This document shows, in pieces, positions 47,687 through 57,249 of a stretch of DNA of 64,000 nucleotides. The stretch is from NCBI GenBank assembly GCA_963777095.1, contig CAVZOY010000002.1, positions 496,001 through 560,000 of the forward strand. The letters are read 5' to 3'. The DNA comes from CAVZOY01 sp963777095. GTDB taxonomy: Bacteria > Actinomycetota > Actinomycetes > Mycobacteriales > Geodermatophilaceae. Within the stretch, counting starts at the first letter, position 1. Each line of letters starts with the position of its first letter. Under the pieces are notes generated by a model, which made no database searches, had not been told where the DNA came from, and worked only from the letters and a program-made list of their open reading frames with translations. A program made the translations under genes and the position numbers.

Positions 47687-47866
47687 TCAGACCGAGAGGA
47701 CCTGGCGGCCGTCGTACTGGCCGCAGTTCGGGCAGGCCACGTGGTGCGGCTTGAGCTGGCCGCAGGCGCGGTTCGGGCACGGCGACAGCGCGGGCGCGGT
47801 GGCCTTCCACTGCGACCGGCGGGAACGGGTGTTGCTGCGCGACATACGCCGCTTCGGGACTGCCAC
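47687..47866 (-). CDS. rpmF: 50S ribosomal protein L32
   Basis: 59 residues, translated directly from the sequence: MAVPKRRMSRSNTRSRRSQW is the classic L32 start. C30, C35, C45 and C48 form the zinc ribbon, so this is the zinc-binding form. GTG 47866, 2 bp after the DUF177 stop; rnc follows 23 bp later. Confidence 0.95.
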   Translation of the reverse strand: MAVPKRRMSRSNTRSRRSQWKATAPALSPCPNRACGQLKPHHVACPNCGQYDGRQVLSV

Positions 47867-47868
47867 GG

Positions 47869-48525
47869 TCAGTTCTCCTCTTGGTTCTGCTCACCGGGGG
47901 TGCCCGGGGAGGACGGGGGTGGCGGGGCGGGTGCGAGCCGGTCGGCCAGCCCGGCCCAGCGCGGGTCGAGCTGCTCGTGCGAGTGGTCGTCGGGGAGATC
48001 GTCCCAGCGCTGACCGCACTCGGCACACAGGCCGGCGCAGTCCTCGTCGCAGACCGGTGCCAGCGGCAGACTGAGGACGACGGCGTCGCGCACCATCGGC
48101 TCGAGGTCGATGCGCTCGCCCTCGACCAGGCGCACCTCGTCCTCGTCGCTGGTCGCCTCGGTGGTGCTGCCCGCGTAGGCGTACAGCTCCTGGACGTCGA
48201 GGGCGAGGGTCTCCTCGATCTCCTCCAGGCAGCGGGCGCAGGAGCCGACCAGCGGCACGGTGACCTCGCCGCTGACGAGGACGCCCTCCATGACCGACTC
48301 GAGCCGGAGGTCCAGGTGCACCGGCGCGCCCTCGGGGACGCCGATGACCTCGATCTTCCAGCCCGCCGGCGCGGGCAGCGTCCGGTCCATCTCCTGCATC
48401 GAGCCCGCCCGTCGGCCGAGCTCGCGCAGCTCCACGACCCAGGGGTTGCCCGAGGAACGCCGGGCCTCGGCGGGCCGGGAGCCCGCGGGCACAGCGCCGG
48501 AGCGGTGCGGAACAGCGGCAGACAT
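47869..48525 (-). CDS. DUF177 (YceD-like) protein
   Basis: 218 residues. The core (WVVELRELGRRAGSM, SGEVTVPLVGSCARCLEEIE and CDEDCAGLCAECGQRWDDL) matches DUF177, with CxxC-type pairs likely binding zinc. The family is nearly always upstream of rpmF and is implicated in 23S rRNA accumulation in other species. The C-terminus is Pro-rich. Confidence 0.9.
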   Translation of the reverse strand: MSAAVPHRSGAVPAGSRPAEARRSSGNPWVVELRELGRRAGSMQEMDRTLPAPAGWKIEVIGVPEGAPVHLDLRLESVMEGVLVSGEVTVPLVGSCARCLEEIEETLALDVQELYAYAGSTTEATSDEDEVRLVEGERIDLEPMVRDAVVLSLPLAPVCDEDCAGLCAECGQRWDDLPDDHSHEQLDPRWAGLADRLAPAPPPPSSPGTPGEQNQEEN

Positions 48526-48647
48526 GTCAGTACTCGCGATCGGGGTGCGGGAGGCGGGCCGGCCGGTGCTCGGGAAGGAGCCGACGGCGATCGGACCAGG
48601 GATCGAGACTACCCGATCCCGGCAGCGGGCCGGTCGCCCGCAGTCGG

Positions 48648-49352
48648 TCAGGGGGCGCGCAGGGTGCTGCGTGCCGCCTCGACCGAGCGCACCATGCGCT
48701 CCAACGTGCTACCGAAGTCGGCCAGGCGAGTGTCGACGTACTCGTCGACCTCGGCGCGCATGCGGGCCACCTCGGCCGCCGTCTGGGCGCCCAGCTCGTC
48801 GGACTGGGCCAGCGCCGTCTGGTAGACCTCGGTCTCGGTGACCAGGCGCTCGTGTTCGGCCTGTCCGTCGGCCACGAGGGCGTCGCGGTGCCGGCGGCCG
48901 TCCTCGACCAGCCGCTCCGCCTCGCGCTCGGCCTGGGCGATCAGCTCGGCGGCGTCGTCCTGCGCGCGAGCGAGGATCTCGTCGCGCTGCCGGCGGGCGA
49001 CGCCGACCACCTCGTCGCGCTGCCGCTCGGCCTGCGCGAGCAGCTGGTCGGCCTCGGCGCGGGTGCGCCGGGTGAGCAGCTCGGCCTCGGCCTGCGCGGC
49101 CTGGAGGATCTCGGTGCGCTGCTCGACGATCGCGCCGGCGGACTGGACGTCCTCGGGCAGCGACTCGCGCAGGTCGTCGAGCAGGTCGAGCACGTGGTCG
49201 CGGGGCACCATGCAGGAGCTGGACATGGGCACGCTGCGGGCGTTCTCGATGACCGTGGACAGCTCGTCGACGGTCTCGTAGAGGCGGTAGACGATCTCGG
49301 TGTTGCGCGTGCCGACGCGACCGGACCGTCGGGTGCCCACGGGCTCGGTCAT
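48648..49352 (-). CDS. sepIVA: SepIVA-like DivIVA-family coiled-coil protein
   Basis: 234 residues. A short N-terminal domain (YRLYETVDELSTVIENARSV and SSSCMVPRDHVLDLLDDL) precedes a long coiled coil rich in Ala, Glu and Arg. Position between coaD and the DUF177-rpmF-rnc cluster is that of mycobacterial SepIVA, which is needed for septation and the growth of the cell pole. ATG overlaps the coaD stop (ATGA). Identification rests on synteny plus the coiled coil. Confidence 0.75.
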   Translation of the reverse strand: MTEPVGTRRSGRVGTRNTEIVYRLYETVDELSTVIENARSVPMSSSCMVPRDHVLDLLDDLRESLPEDVQSAGAIVEQRTEILQAAQAEAELLTRRTRAEADQLLAQAERQRDEVVGVARRQRDEILARAQDDAAELIAQAEREAERLVEDGRRHRDALVADGQAEHERLVTETEVYQTALAQSDELGAQTAAEVARMRAEVDEYVDTRLADFGSTLERMVRSVEAARSTLRAP

Positions 49353-49827
49353 GCCTTCTCCTCGCGCATGGCCAGCAGCCGGTCGTGGACCGCCTTGGGG
49401 ACGAGGGTGGACACGTCCCCGCCGAACTGGGCGATCTGCTTGACCAGGCTGGACGAGAGATGCCCGACCTGCGGCGCGGTCGGCACGAAGAGGGTCTCGA
49501 CCCCGGCGAGCTCGCGGTTCATCTGCGCCATCTGCAGCTCGTACTCGAAGTCGCTGACCGCGCGCAGGCCCTTGACGATCACCGGCACGTCCTGGGCCCG
49601 GCAGTAGTCGACGAGCAGGCCCTCGAAGCTGTCGACGCGCACGTTGGGCAGCCCGGCGACGGCATCGCGGATCATGTCCATGCGCTCGTCGACGTCGAAC
49701 AGGCCGGCCTTGCCCGGGTTGACGAGCACCGCGACGATCAGCTCGTCGTAGAGGCCCGCGGCCCGGTTGATGACGTCGACGTGCCCGTTGGTGACCGGGT
49801 CGAACGAGCCCGGGCAGACGGCGCGCC

Positions 49828-49831
<4 letters not shown>
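49349..49831 (-). CDS. coaD: Phosphopantetheine adenylyltransferase
   Basis: Penultimate step of coenzyme A synthesis. 160 residues with the nucleotidyltransferase motif CPGSFDPVTNGHVDVI, KGLRAVSDFEYELQM and the ending SSSLVKQIAQFGGDVSTLVP. GTG 49831 overlaps the rsmD stop (GTGA). Confidence 0.96.
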
Positions 49832-50382
<551 letters not shown>

Positions 50383-50402
50383 GACAGCATCCTGCTGGAA
50401 CG

Positions 50403-50460
50403 GCTCTCCTGCAGGGTCCCGCCGCGAGCCTGCGAGTGGTGGGGGGCAGGAGGGTCCTTT
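50403..50460 (-). repeat. Dispersed hairpin element, copy B
   Basis: Starts one base after the recG stop. Nearly identical to copy A (34132): same outer stem with one U-G wobble, inner stem CCCGCC with GGTGGG (again a wobble), and GAGCCTGCGA in the loop. See the findings for the comparison. Confidence 0.75.
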
Positions 50461-50461
50461 C

Positions 50462-52657
50462 TCATGCCTTCTCGAGCCAGTCGGCGCGGTCGTCGGTGTT
50501 GAGCGCCGCCACCTCCTGGGCCAGCGCCGGGTGGTCGGCCAGTCCGCGCTCGGTCTCCAGCAGTGCGGTGGCCTCGGCGCGGGCCTGCGCGATCAGCTCC
50601 TCGTCCTCGAGCAGGGACAGCAGCTTGACCGTGCTCCGGCGACCGGACTGGGCCGCGCCGAGGACGTCGCCCTCGCGCCGCGTCTCCAGGTCGAGCCGGG
50701 CGAGCTCGAACCCGTCCGAGGTCGACGCGACCGCGGCCAGCCGCTGGCCGGTCGGCGAGGCGGTCGCCGCCTCGCTGACCAGCAGGCAGAGCCCCTGGTG
50801 CTTGCCCCGTGCGACCCGTCCGCGGAGCTGGTGGAGCTGGCTGACGCCGAAGCGGTCGGCGTCCATCACGACCATCACCGTGGCGTTGGGCACGTCGACG
50901 CCGACCTCGACCACCGTCGTCGCGACGAGGACGTCGATCTCCCCGTCGGCGAAGGCGCGCATCCGCGCCTCCTTCTCGTCGGGGCCGAGCCGGCCGTGCA
51001 GCACCTCCAGACGCAGCCCGGCCAGCGGTCCGGCGCGCAGCAGCTCGGCCACGTCGAGGACGGCGAGCGGCGGGCGGCGCTCGGTCTCGTCGGGCGGCGC
51101 GCCGTCCTCGTCGTCCGGCTCCTCCTCGGCCCCGGCGTCCTCACCGATCCGCGGACAGACGACGTAGGCCTGCCGCCCGGCGGCGACCTCCTCGCGCAGC
51201 CGCTCCCAGGCGCGGTCCAGCCAGGCCGGCTTCTCCCCCGCCGGCACGACCGAGCTGGCCACGCCACCCCGGCCGCTCGGCAGCTGGCGCAGCGTCGAGG
51301 TCTCCAGGTCGCCGTAGACCGTCATCGCGACGGTGCGCGGGATCGGCGTCGCGGTCATGACGAGCACGTGCGGCGGCCGGTTGCCCTTGGCCCGGAGCGC
51401 GTCGCGCTGCTCGACGCCGAAGCGGTGCTGCTCGTCGACGACGACCAGGCCGAGGTCGGCGAAGTCGACGCCCTCCTGCAGCAGGGCGTGGGTGCCGATC
51501 ACGATGCCGGCGCGACCCTCGGCGACGTCCGCACGTGCCTCGCGCCGGACCGCGCCCTTCTGGGATCCGGTGAGCAGGACCACGCGGGTGCCGTCGGGAT
51601 CGCCGTCCAGCTCCCCCGCCCGGCCCAGCGGACCGAGCAGTGCGCGGATGCCGCGGGCGTGCTGGGCGGCGAGCACCTCGGTGGGTGCCAGCAGCGCGGC
51701 CTGCCCGCCGTTGTCGACGACCTGCGCCATGGCGCGGAGCGCGACCACCGTCTTGCCGGAGCCGACCTCGCCCTGGAGCAGGCGGTGCATCGGCTGCTCG
51801 CGGCCGAGCTCGGCGGCGAGCTCCTCGCCGACCTCGCGCTGGCCCTCGGTGAGCTGGAAGGGCAGCGCGGCGTCGACCGCGTCGAGCAGTCCACCCTGCG
51901 TGCGTGGTCGGGCGATACCCGGCTCCAGGGCCGCGGCGCGGCGACGGGCGGCCAGGGTCAGCTGCAGGACCAGCGCCTCGTCCCACTTGAGCCGGTACCG
52001 CGCCCGCTGGACGTCGTCCATCGAGGTCGGGCGGTGGTAGTCGAGCAGCGCCGCGGCCAGCGGCAGCAGGCCGTGGCGGGTGCGGAGGTCCTCGGGGATC
52101 GGGTCGGTGACCAGGTGGCCGAGCTGCCCCTCGGGCCCGAGCAGCGTGCGCAGGGACCGCTGGATCACCCAGCTGGAGACCTCCTTGGACGCCGGGTAGA
52201 TCGGGATGAGCGCCCGCGCCCAGTCGTCGTCCTCCGACAGGTTGTCGCCGTCGAACAGGTGCATGTCGGGGTGGGCGAACTGCTTCTCGCCCTTGTACGA
52301 CCCCACCGTGCCGGCGAACATGCCCCACGCGCCGACCTTCAGGGCGCTGTGCCTGTGGTTGAAGAAGACCAGCTTCATCCGGCCGGCCCCGTCGCCGTCT
52401 CCCACGACCACCTCGGTGAGCCGGCCCTTGCGGGTGCGCATGGGACGGCTGTCGACGCTCAGCACCTTGCCCAGAACGGTGACGCGGTCGCCGACCTGGA
52501 CCTCGGCGAGGTCCACCCGCTCCCCGCGGGTGGCGAAGCGCCGCGGGTAATGACGGAGCAGGTCGCGGACGATGTGCAGGTCGAGCGACTCGGCCATGGA
52601 GCGGGCGGTCTTCGCGCCGAGCACCCGCTCCAGCGGGGTGGACATCTCCAGCTTCAC
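50462..52657 (-). CDS. recG: ATP-dependent DNA helicase RecG
   Basis: Remodels stalled forks and Holliday junctions. 731 residues: N-terminal wedge/OB domain (RGERVDLAEVQVGDRVTVLG), Walker A QGEVGSGKTVVALRAM, DEQH box LVVVDEQHRFG, motif III LVMTATPIPRT, motifs V-VI VGVDVPNATVMVVMDADRFG and QLRGRVARG. An acidic insert (DAGAEEEPDDEDGAPPDE) in helicase domain 2 is low complexity. GTG 52657 overlaps the preceding stop (GTGA). Confidence 0.95.
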   Translation of the reverse strand: MKLEMSTPLERVLGAKTARSMAESLDLHIVRDLLRHYPRRFATRGERVDLAEVQVGDRVTVLGKVLSVDSRPMRTRKGRLTEVVVGDGDGAGRMKLVFFNHRHSALKVGAWGMFAGTVGSYKGEKQFAHPDMHLFDGDNLSEDDDWARALIPIYPASKEVSSWVIQRSLRTLLGPEGQLGHLVTDPIPEDLRTRHGLLPLAAALLDYHRPTSMDDVQRARYRLKWDEALVLQLTLAARRRAAALEPGIARPRTQGGLLDAVDAALPFQLTEGQREVGEELAAELGREQPMHRLLQGEVGSGKTVVALRAMAQVVDNGGQAALLAPTEVLAAQHARGIRALLGPLGRAGELDGDPDGTRVVLLTGSQKGAVRREARADVAEGRAGIVIGTHALLQEGVDFADLGLVVVDEQHRFGVEQRDALRAKGNRPPHVLVMTATPIPRTVAMTVYGDLETSTLRQLPSGRGGVASSVVPAGEKPAWLDRAWERLREEVAAGRQAYVVCPRIGEDAGAEEEPDDEDGAPPDETERRPPLAVLDVAELLRAGPLAGLRLEVLHGRLGPDEKEARMRAFADGEIDVLVATTVVEVGVDVPNATVMVVMDADRFGVSQLHQLRGRVARGKHQGLCLLVSEAATASPTGQRLAAVASTSDGFELARLDLETRREGDVLGAAQSGRRSTVKLLSLLEDEELIAQARAEATALLETERGLADHPALAQEVAALNTDDRADWLEKA

Positions 52658-54270
52658 TCGACGCCCACCCGCAGAGGGACGTCGGACGGGCCGCCGTCGT
52701 AGCGGGTGACCTCGACGGTGGGGTGTGCCGCGGCGAGGTGGTGGCAGACCGCGTCGCCCAGCCCGCTGTCGGGGCCCACGACCAGCGTCGCCAGCTCCCC
52801 GCCCGCCGACAGGAGCCGGTCGAGCAGGTCGCAGGCGACCGCCGCGAGGTCGTCGCCCACCACGACGACGTCACCCTCGGCGCTGCCCAGCGCGTCGCCG
52901 GGGCGGCAGAGACCGGCCGAGGTGAGCGCCTCCTGCTCGGCCACGGTGACCTCGGCCCAGCGCGTGGCGGCCGCGGCCTCGGCCATGGCGATCACGTCGT
53001 CCCCGAAGCGCCGGCCGGCATCGCTGACCGCGACCGCGGCCAGGCCCTGCACCGGGGAGGCGGTGGGCACCACCGCCACGTCGCGGCCGGCCTCGCGTGC
53101 CCGGGTCGCCGCTCGGGCGGCCACGGCGGTCAGCGTCGCGTCGTTGGGCAGGACGACGCAGTCGTGCGCGGCGCAGGCGATCAGCTCGGCGAGCAGCTCG
53201 TCCTCGCCCAGGCCCTGCGGGCCGCTGGTGAGCACGCGCACGCCCTCCCGGACGAAGAGCTCGGCCAGTCCGCCCTCGGCCGGCACCACGGCGATGACGG
53301 CGCGGAGGCCCGGCACCGGCGCCGGCGGAGGGATCGGCGCGAGCGGGGTGACCGAGATGCGGTACGGCCGCCCCGCCTCGATCCCGGCCTCGATCGCGGC
53401 GCCCACGTCGGCGACGTGCACGTGCACGTTCCACTCCCGGCCGGTCGGGGTGTCGACGCCCACGACCACGAGGCTGTCGCCGAGCGCCGCCAGCCGCTCC
53501 TGCAGCCGGGCGACCGCCCCCTCGTCGGTGTCGGTGAGCAGGTACTGCACCTCGCTGCCGGGGCCGGGCGGCGGCTGGTGCGGGGCGTGCTCGGAGGCGT
53601 GCGACCGCCCGGCCGCGGTGCGCGGGCGCAGCGGCGGCCGGGCCGGCTCCACACCGGTGACGACGGCGACGAGCGCGTCGAGGATCAGGCAGAGCCCGGC
53701 GCCGCCGGCGTCCACGACGCCCGCCTCGCGCAGCACGTCGAGCAGGTCGGGGGTCTCCTCGAGCGTCGCGCGCGCGCCGTCGGCGGCGGCCCGAACCACG
53801 TCGCCGAGCTCCGTGCGCCCGTCGTCGACGGCGGCGACTGCGGCCGTCGCCCCGCCGCGCGCGACTGTGAGGAAGGTCCCCTCCTCCGGGTCGGCGACCG
53901 CGGAGTAGGCGCCCTCCGCGGCCTTGCGGAGCGCGTGGGCGAACGCCGGACCGTCGGCCGTGGACTCGTGCGCCAACTGGTCGGCGAGGCCGCGCAGCAG
54001 CTGGGCGAGGATGGTGCCCGAGTTGCCCATGGCGCCCAGGACGGCACCGCGCGCGATCAGCGTCCAGGCCGGCTCGGCGTCGTCCTGCACCTCGCCCCAC
54101 GCCAGGGACTGCGCGGCGGCCTCGGCCGTGAGCAGCATGTTCGTGCCCGTGTCGCCGTCGGGGACCGGGAAGACGTTGAGGTCGTCGAGGCCCGCCCGGC
54201 CCCGGGACAGCGCTTCGACCGCGGCACGGCACCACTGGCCGACCGCCGCGTCGTCCAGCGCCCGCAGCAC
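52654..54270 (-). CDS. DAK2 domain protein (DhaL/YloV family, FakA-like)
   Basis: 538 residues. The N-terminal DhaL domain (1 to about 205) has the nucleotide/Mg motif NVFPVPDGDTGTNMLLT and GNSGTILAQLLRG. The C-terminal half (from about residue 245) is the YloV-type domain. In Firmicutes the relative FakA phosphorylates fatty acids held by FakB; no fakB is in the window, so function here is open. The gene stands between rpmB and recG in many Gram-positives. GTG 54270 chosen by domain start; no Shine-Dalgarno. Confidence 0.87.
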   Translation of the reverse strand: MLRALDDAAVGQWCRAAVEALSRGRAGLDDLNVFPVPDGDTGTNMLLTAEAAAQSLAWGEVQDDAEPAWTLIARGAVLGAMGNSGTILAQLLRGLADQLAHESTADGPAFAHALRKAAEGAYSAVADPEEGTFLTVARGGATAAVAAVDDGRTELGDVVRAAADGARATLEETPDLLDVLREAGVVDAGGAGLCLILDALVAVVTGVEPARPPLRPRTAAGRSHASEHAPHQPPPGPGSEVQYLLTDTDEGAVARLQERLAALGDSLVVVGVDTPTGREWNVHVHVADVGAAIEAGIEAGRPYRISVTPLAPIPPPAPVPGLRAVIAVVPAEGGLAELFVREGVRVLTSGPQGLGEDELLAELIACAAHDCVVLPNDATLTAVAARAATRAREAGRDVAVVPTASPVQGLAAVAVSDAGRRFGDDVIAMAEAAAATRWAEVTVAEQEALTSAGLCRPGDALGSAEGDVVVVGDDLAAVACDLLDRLLSAGGELATLVVGPDSGLGDAVCHHLAAAHPTVEVTRYDGGPSDVPLRVGVE

Positions 54271-54453
54271 GGCCGGAGGGTACCCGGACGTACCGACGGA
54301 ACCCTGTCCTGCGAGGGTCGCTGGCACCCGCCGGCGGGCCTCCGGGGACCGGTGGCGGCATCCGCGGCGCGGAACGGCTAGACTCCTCCCTGGTCTTCGA
54401 GCGGGTGTCCGTCCGCCCCGCCTGTCTGTTCGTCTCTCTGGGAGTGATCCACC
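54271..54453. promoter_or_regulatory. Divergent promoter region of rpmB and the DAK2 gene
   Basis: 183 bp between divergent genes. TAGACT at 54379-54384 is a good -10 box for rpmB, giving a leader of about 65 nt. A -35 box is not clear. Nothing recognisable was found for the other direction. Confidence 0.45.
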
Positions 54454-54645
54454 GTGGCTGCCGTGTGCGATGTGTGTGGCAAGGGCCCCGGTTTCGGTAT
54501 GTCGGTGTCGCACTCGCACCGCCGCACGCCGCGCCGTTGGAACCCGAACATCCAGTCCGTGCGGGCGCTGATCGCCCCCGGCAACCGTCGCCGGATCAAC
54601 GCGTGCACCTCGTGCATCCGCGCCGGCAAGGTCGTCCGCGCCTGA
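54454..54645 (+). CDS. rpmB: 50S ribosomal protein L28
   Basis: 63 residues: AAVCDVCGKGPGFGMSVSHS, RRTPRRWNPNIQSVR and INACTSCIRAGKVVRA. The four cysteines (two CxxC pairs) make it the zinc-binding form. GTG 54454. It is monocistronic, transcribed away from the DAK2-recG unit. Confidence 0.96.
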   Translation: MAAVCDVCGKGPGFGMSVSHSHRRTPRRWNPNIQSVRALIAPGNRRRINACTSCIRAGKVVRA

Positions 54646-54685
54646 TCTGACTGCCGGCTCAGGCCGGCCGTCCGCACGTCGAGAC

Positions 54686-54708
54686 CCCGGAGGTCACCGA
54701 CCTCCGGG
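54686..54708 (+). terminator. Terminator hairpin after rpmB
   Basis: CCCGGAGGTC (54686-54695) and GACCTCCGGG (54699-54708) form a perfect 10-bp stem with a 3-nt loop, 41 bp after the rpmB stop and followed by CTCCTTC. The stop codon of the convergent gene lies within it, so it may end both transcripts. Confidence 0.75.
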
Positions 54709-55368
54709 CTCCTTCGCGTGCGCTCCGCGAGCCGCTGTCGCGGCGAGCTCAGCGCGGCCGATGCCGCGGTCCCGGGCGGCGGCGACGACGATGTCGACGA
54801 CGGTGCCCACCGACAGCGCCGTGCTGTCGAGCACCAGGTGGTAGTGCTTGGCCGCCCGCGGGTCGCAGCGGTAGAAGTGCCGGACGTAGGCCTCGCGGGT
54901 GCGGTCGTTGGCCTCCATCTCGCGCCGGACCTCCTCCCACGGCCGCCCCGACCGGGCCACCGCCGACTCCAGCCGTCGCTCGGCGGGACCGTCGAGCCGC
55001 ACGTGCAGGGTGTCCGCCCGCTGGCCGAGCACGAGCGCGGCCGCGCGGCCGAGCACCACCCCGCCGTCGCCCTCGGCGATCTCCGCGAGCACGCGCTCGG
55101 TCTGCAGCCGGTACGCGCGCTCGTCGGGCAGCACGGAGGTCGGCAGGACGCCGCCGACGGGGTCGGGCATGGTGCCCAGCGACGCGACCAGCCGCCACAC
55201 CCCGCGGACGACGGTCTCGTCGTTGGCCTCGGCCTCCGCCACCGGGACGCCGAGTCGGGCGGCCACCTGCGCCGGGATGGCCCGGTCGTGGAACGGCAGC
55301 CCCAGCCGCTCGGCCACGGCGGGTGCGATCTCCGCCCCGGCGGCGCCGTACGCCGCCGAGACGGTCAC
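54694..55368 (-). CDS. Cytidylate kinase-like family protein
   Basis: 224 residues from GTG 55368, which overlaps the GNAT stop (GTGA). The N-terminus (VTVSAAYGAAGAEIAPAVAE) resembles the P-loop of the cytidylate kinase-like AAA_26 family, where ISREYGSGGREIA is usual; here the loop is AYGAAGAEIA. Other family features are LPFHDRAIP, VVLGRAAALVL, LHVRLDGPAERRLESAV and HYHLVLDSTAL. Phosphate acceptor unknown; it is not the housekeeping cmk. Confidence 0.78.
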   Translation of the reverse strand: MTVSAAYGAAGAEIAPAVAERLGLPFHDRAIPAQVAARLGVPVAEAEANDETVVRGVWRLVASLGTMPDPVGGVLPTSVLPDERAYRLQTERVLAEIAEGDGGVVLGRAAALVLGQRADTLHVRLDGPAERRLESAVARSGRPWEEVRREMEANDRTREAYVRHFYRCDPRAAKHYHLVLDSTALSVGTVVDIVVAAARDRGIGRAELAATAARGAHAKEPGGR

Positions 55369-55895
55369 GACGCCCACGACCGCCCCTCCTCCTGCCCCGT
55401 CGCCGGGAGGTCCTTCCCGAGGAACACCGCGCCCGGCTCGCACGCGTAGATGCCGAAGCCGGGCACGGGGGTGTAGCCCAGCGCCGCATAGAGGGCCAGC
55501 GCCTCGGGTTGCTCGTGACCGGTGTTCAGCTCGAGGCATCGCATACCCGCCCGTGCCGCGTCGCCTTCCAGCGCCCCGACCAGCACCTGAGCCAGCCCCC
55601 GCCGCCGGAAGGCCGGCTCGACGTAGACCCGTTTCATCTCCGCGCGCCCGTCGCCAACGGTCCGCCAGGCGCCGCAGCCTGCGGGCACACCGTCCACCTC
55701 GGCGACCAGGAAGATCCCGTGCGGCGCGCGGAACTCCTCCGGCGAGACGACAGCCCCGTCCGGACCGCCGTAGCGCAGCACGTACTCCTGCTGCACCCGG
55801 CCGATCAGGTCCTGGGCCACCGGGTCGTCGTAGGCGACGGCACGCAGGCGGGCGCGGCCGCCGTCGCGCAGCAGCACCTCAGCCGAAGTGGACAT
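55365..55895 (-). CDS. GNAT family N-acetyltransferase
   Basis: 176 residues, one GNAT domain: FLVAEVDGVPAGCGAWRTV, MKRVYVEPAFRRRGLAQVLV (acetyl-CoA loop RRRGLA) and LYAALGYTPVPGFGIYA. Substrate unknown. The ATG lies 17 bp inside the end of thiL, and its stop overlaps the cytidylate kinase-like gene, so thiL, GNAT and kinase form one operon. Confidence 0.87.
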   Translation of the reverse strand: MSTSAEVLLRDGGRARLRAVAYDDPVAQDLIGRVQQEYVLRYGGPDGAVVSPEEFRAPHGIFLVAEVDGVPAGCGAWRTVGDGRAEMKRVYVEPAFRRRGLAQVLVGALEGDAARAGMRCLELNTGHEQPEALALYAALGYTPVPGFGIYACEPGAVFLGKDLPATGQEEGRSWAS

Positions 55896-56919
55896 GGCCC
55901 GCCCCCTCGGCTCCCACGGCGGAGATCACGTCCGCCGACGGCTTTCCGCTCACGTACACAGCCGGATTCTGCCTGGCCGAGCGCACCGCGCCGATCGCCG
56001 TCCACCCATCGGGTAGTGCCGTGCCAGCGGGGAAGGTGGCCAGCAGGGCGTGGTCCTCCCCGCCGGTGAGCACCCAGGCCAGCGGATCCCCGCCCAGCGC
56101 GGACGCCACCTGCTGCAGCGGCCCGTCGGGTTCCAGGGTCGTGCGCACCAGCGCCGCGCGGTCGATGTCGACGTCCACCCCCGAGGCCGTCGCCAGGTGC
56201 GCGGCGTCGGCCAGCAGGCCGTCGCTCACATCGCACATCGCGGTGGCGCCCGCGCGGGCGGCAGCCGGACCGGCCGCGTACGGCGGGGTCGGACGCCGGT
56301 GCGCGGCGACGGCGGCGATGGGACTGGTGAATCCACGGCGCAGCACGGCCAGGCCGCAGGCCGCCCAGCCCAGCCGCCCGGCCAGCGCCAGCACGTCCCC
56401 GGGCCGTGCGCCGGAGCGCAGCACGGGCCGCCGGCCCTCCAGGTCGCCGAGCGCGGTCACGGAGAGGACGACGGCGTCCGTGCCGGGCGGAGCGGCCACC
56501 GTGTCGCCGCCGACGACGGCGGCGCCCATGGGCCAGCACTCCTGCGCGAGCCCGGTGGCGACGCCCTCCAGCCACGCGGTGGGTGTGTCGGACGGGCAGG
56601 CGACGCCGACGAGCAGCGCGGTCGGGACGGCACCCATGGCGGCCACGTCGGCGAGGTTGGCCGCCGCTGCCTTGTGGCCGACGTCCTCCGCGGACGACCA
56701 GTCCCGCCGGAAGTGCCGGCCCTCGACGAGGACGTCGGTGGTCGCCACCACCCGGCCGTCGGGCGCGCGCACCACGGCGGCGTCGTCACCGGGGCCGACC
56801 TCGGCGGCGCGCGCCGTGCCCGCCGCGGCGACGACCCGCTGGATGACGGCGAACTCGCCCACCGTCCGGACGCTGTCGGCCGGATCCGCCCGTGGGAGCA
56901 AGGGGCGAGGTCGAGTCAC
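55879..56919 (-). CDS. thiL: Thiamine-monophosphate kinase
   Basis: Makes thiamine diphosphate from thiamine phosphate. 346 residues of the AIR-synthase fold: TVGEFAVIQRVV, VGPGDDAAVV, VATTDVLVEGRHFRRDW, NLADVAAMGA, VGGDTVAAP and CDVSDGLLADAAHLA. GTG 56919. Divergent from the Lrp-like gene by 92 bp. Confidence 0.93.
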   Translation of the reverse strand: MTRPRPLLPRADPADSVRTVGEFAVIQRVVAAAGTARAAEVGPGDDAAVVRAPDGRVVATTDVLVEGRHFRRDWSSAEDVGHKAAAANLADVAAMGAVPTALLVGVACPSDTPTAWLEGVATGLAQECWPMGAAVVGGDTVAAPPGTDAVVLSVTALGDLEGRRPVLRSGARPGDVLALAGRLGWAACGLAVLRRGFTSPIAAVAAHRRPTPPYAAGPAAARAGATAMCDVSDGLLADAAHLATASGVDVDIDRAALVRTTLEPDGPLQQVASALGGDPLAWVLTGGEDHALLATFPAGTALPDGWTAIGAVRSARQNPAVYVSGKPSADVISAVGAEGAGHVHFG

Positions 56920-57011
56920 CGGGCTGTCCAGGCGGCTGCGGTAGGTTGCCGATCGGTCCGCCACCCGGCGGGGGCGACGTATCGGCAGAGTTGCCGGAGG
57001 GAAGGTCTTTC

Positions 57012-57245
57012 GTGGTCCACGCCTACATCCTCATCCAGACCGAAGTCGGCAAGGCCGCCCAGGTGGCTCAGACGATCGCGGAGATCGACGGCGTCTCCAA
57101 GGCGGAGGACGTCACCGGCCCCTACGACGTCATCGTCCGCGCCGAGGCCGAGACGGTCGACGAGCTCGGCCGGCTGGTCGTCGCCCGCGTGCAGTCGGTC
57201 GACGGCATCACCCGCACGCTGACCTGTCCCGTCGTCAACCTCTGA
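57012..57245 (+). CDS. Stand-alone Lrp/AsnC ligand-binding domain protein
   Basis: 77 residues from GTG 57012, after GGAGGGAAGG. It is only the effector-binding RAM domain of Lrp/AsnC regulators (VHAYILIQTEVGKAAQVAQT, KAEDVTGPYDVIVRAEAE, RVQSVDGITRTLTCPVV), with no DNA-binding part. Such solo domains are common in actinobacteria and may bind amino acids or join with full Lrp proteins. Upstream of the DUF3515 gene by 4 bp. Confidence 0.87.
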   Translation: MVHAYILIQTEVGKAAQVAQTIAEIDGVSKAEDVTGPYDVIVRAEAETVDELGRLVVARVQSVDGITRTLTCPVVNL

Positions 57246-57249
57246 CGCC

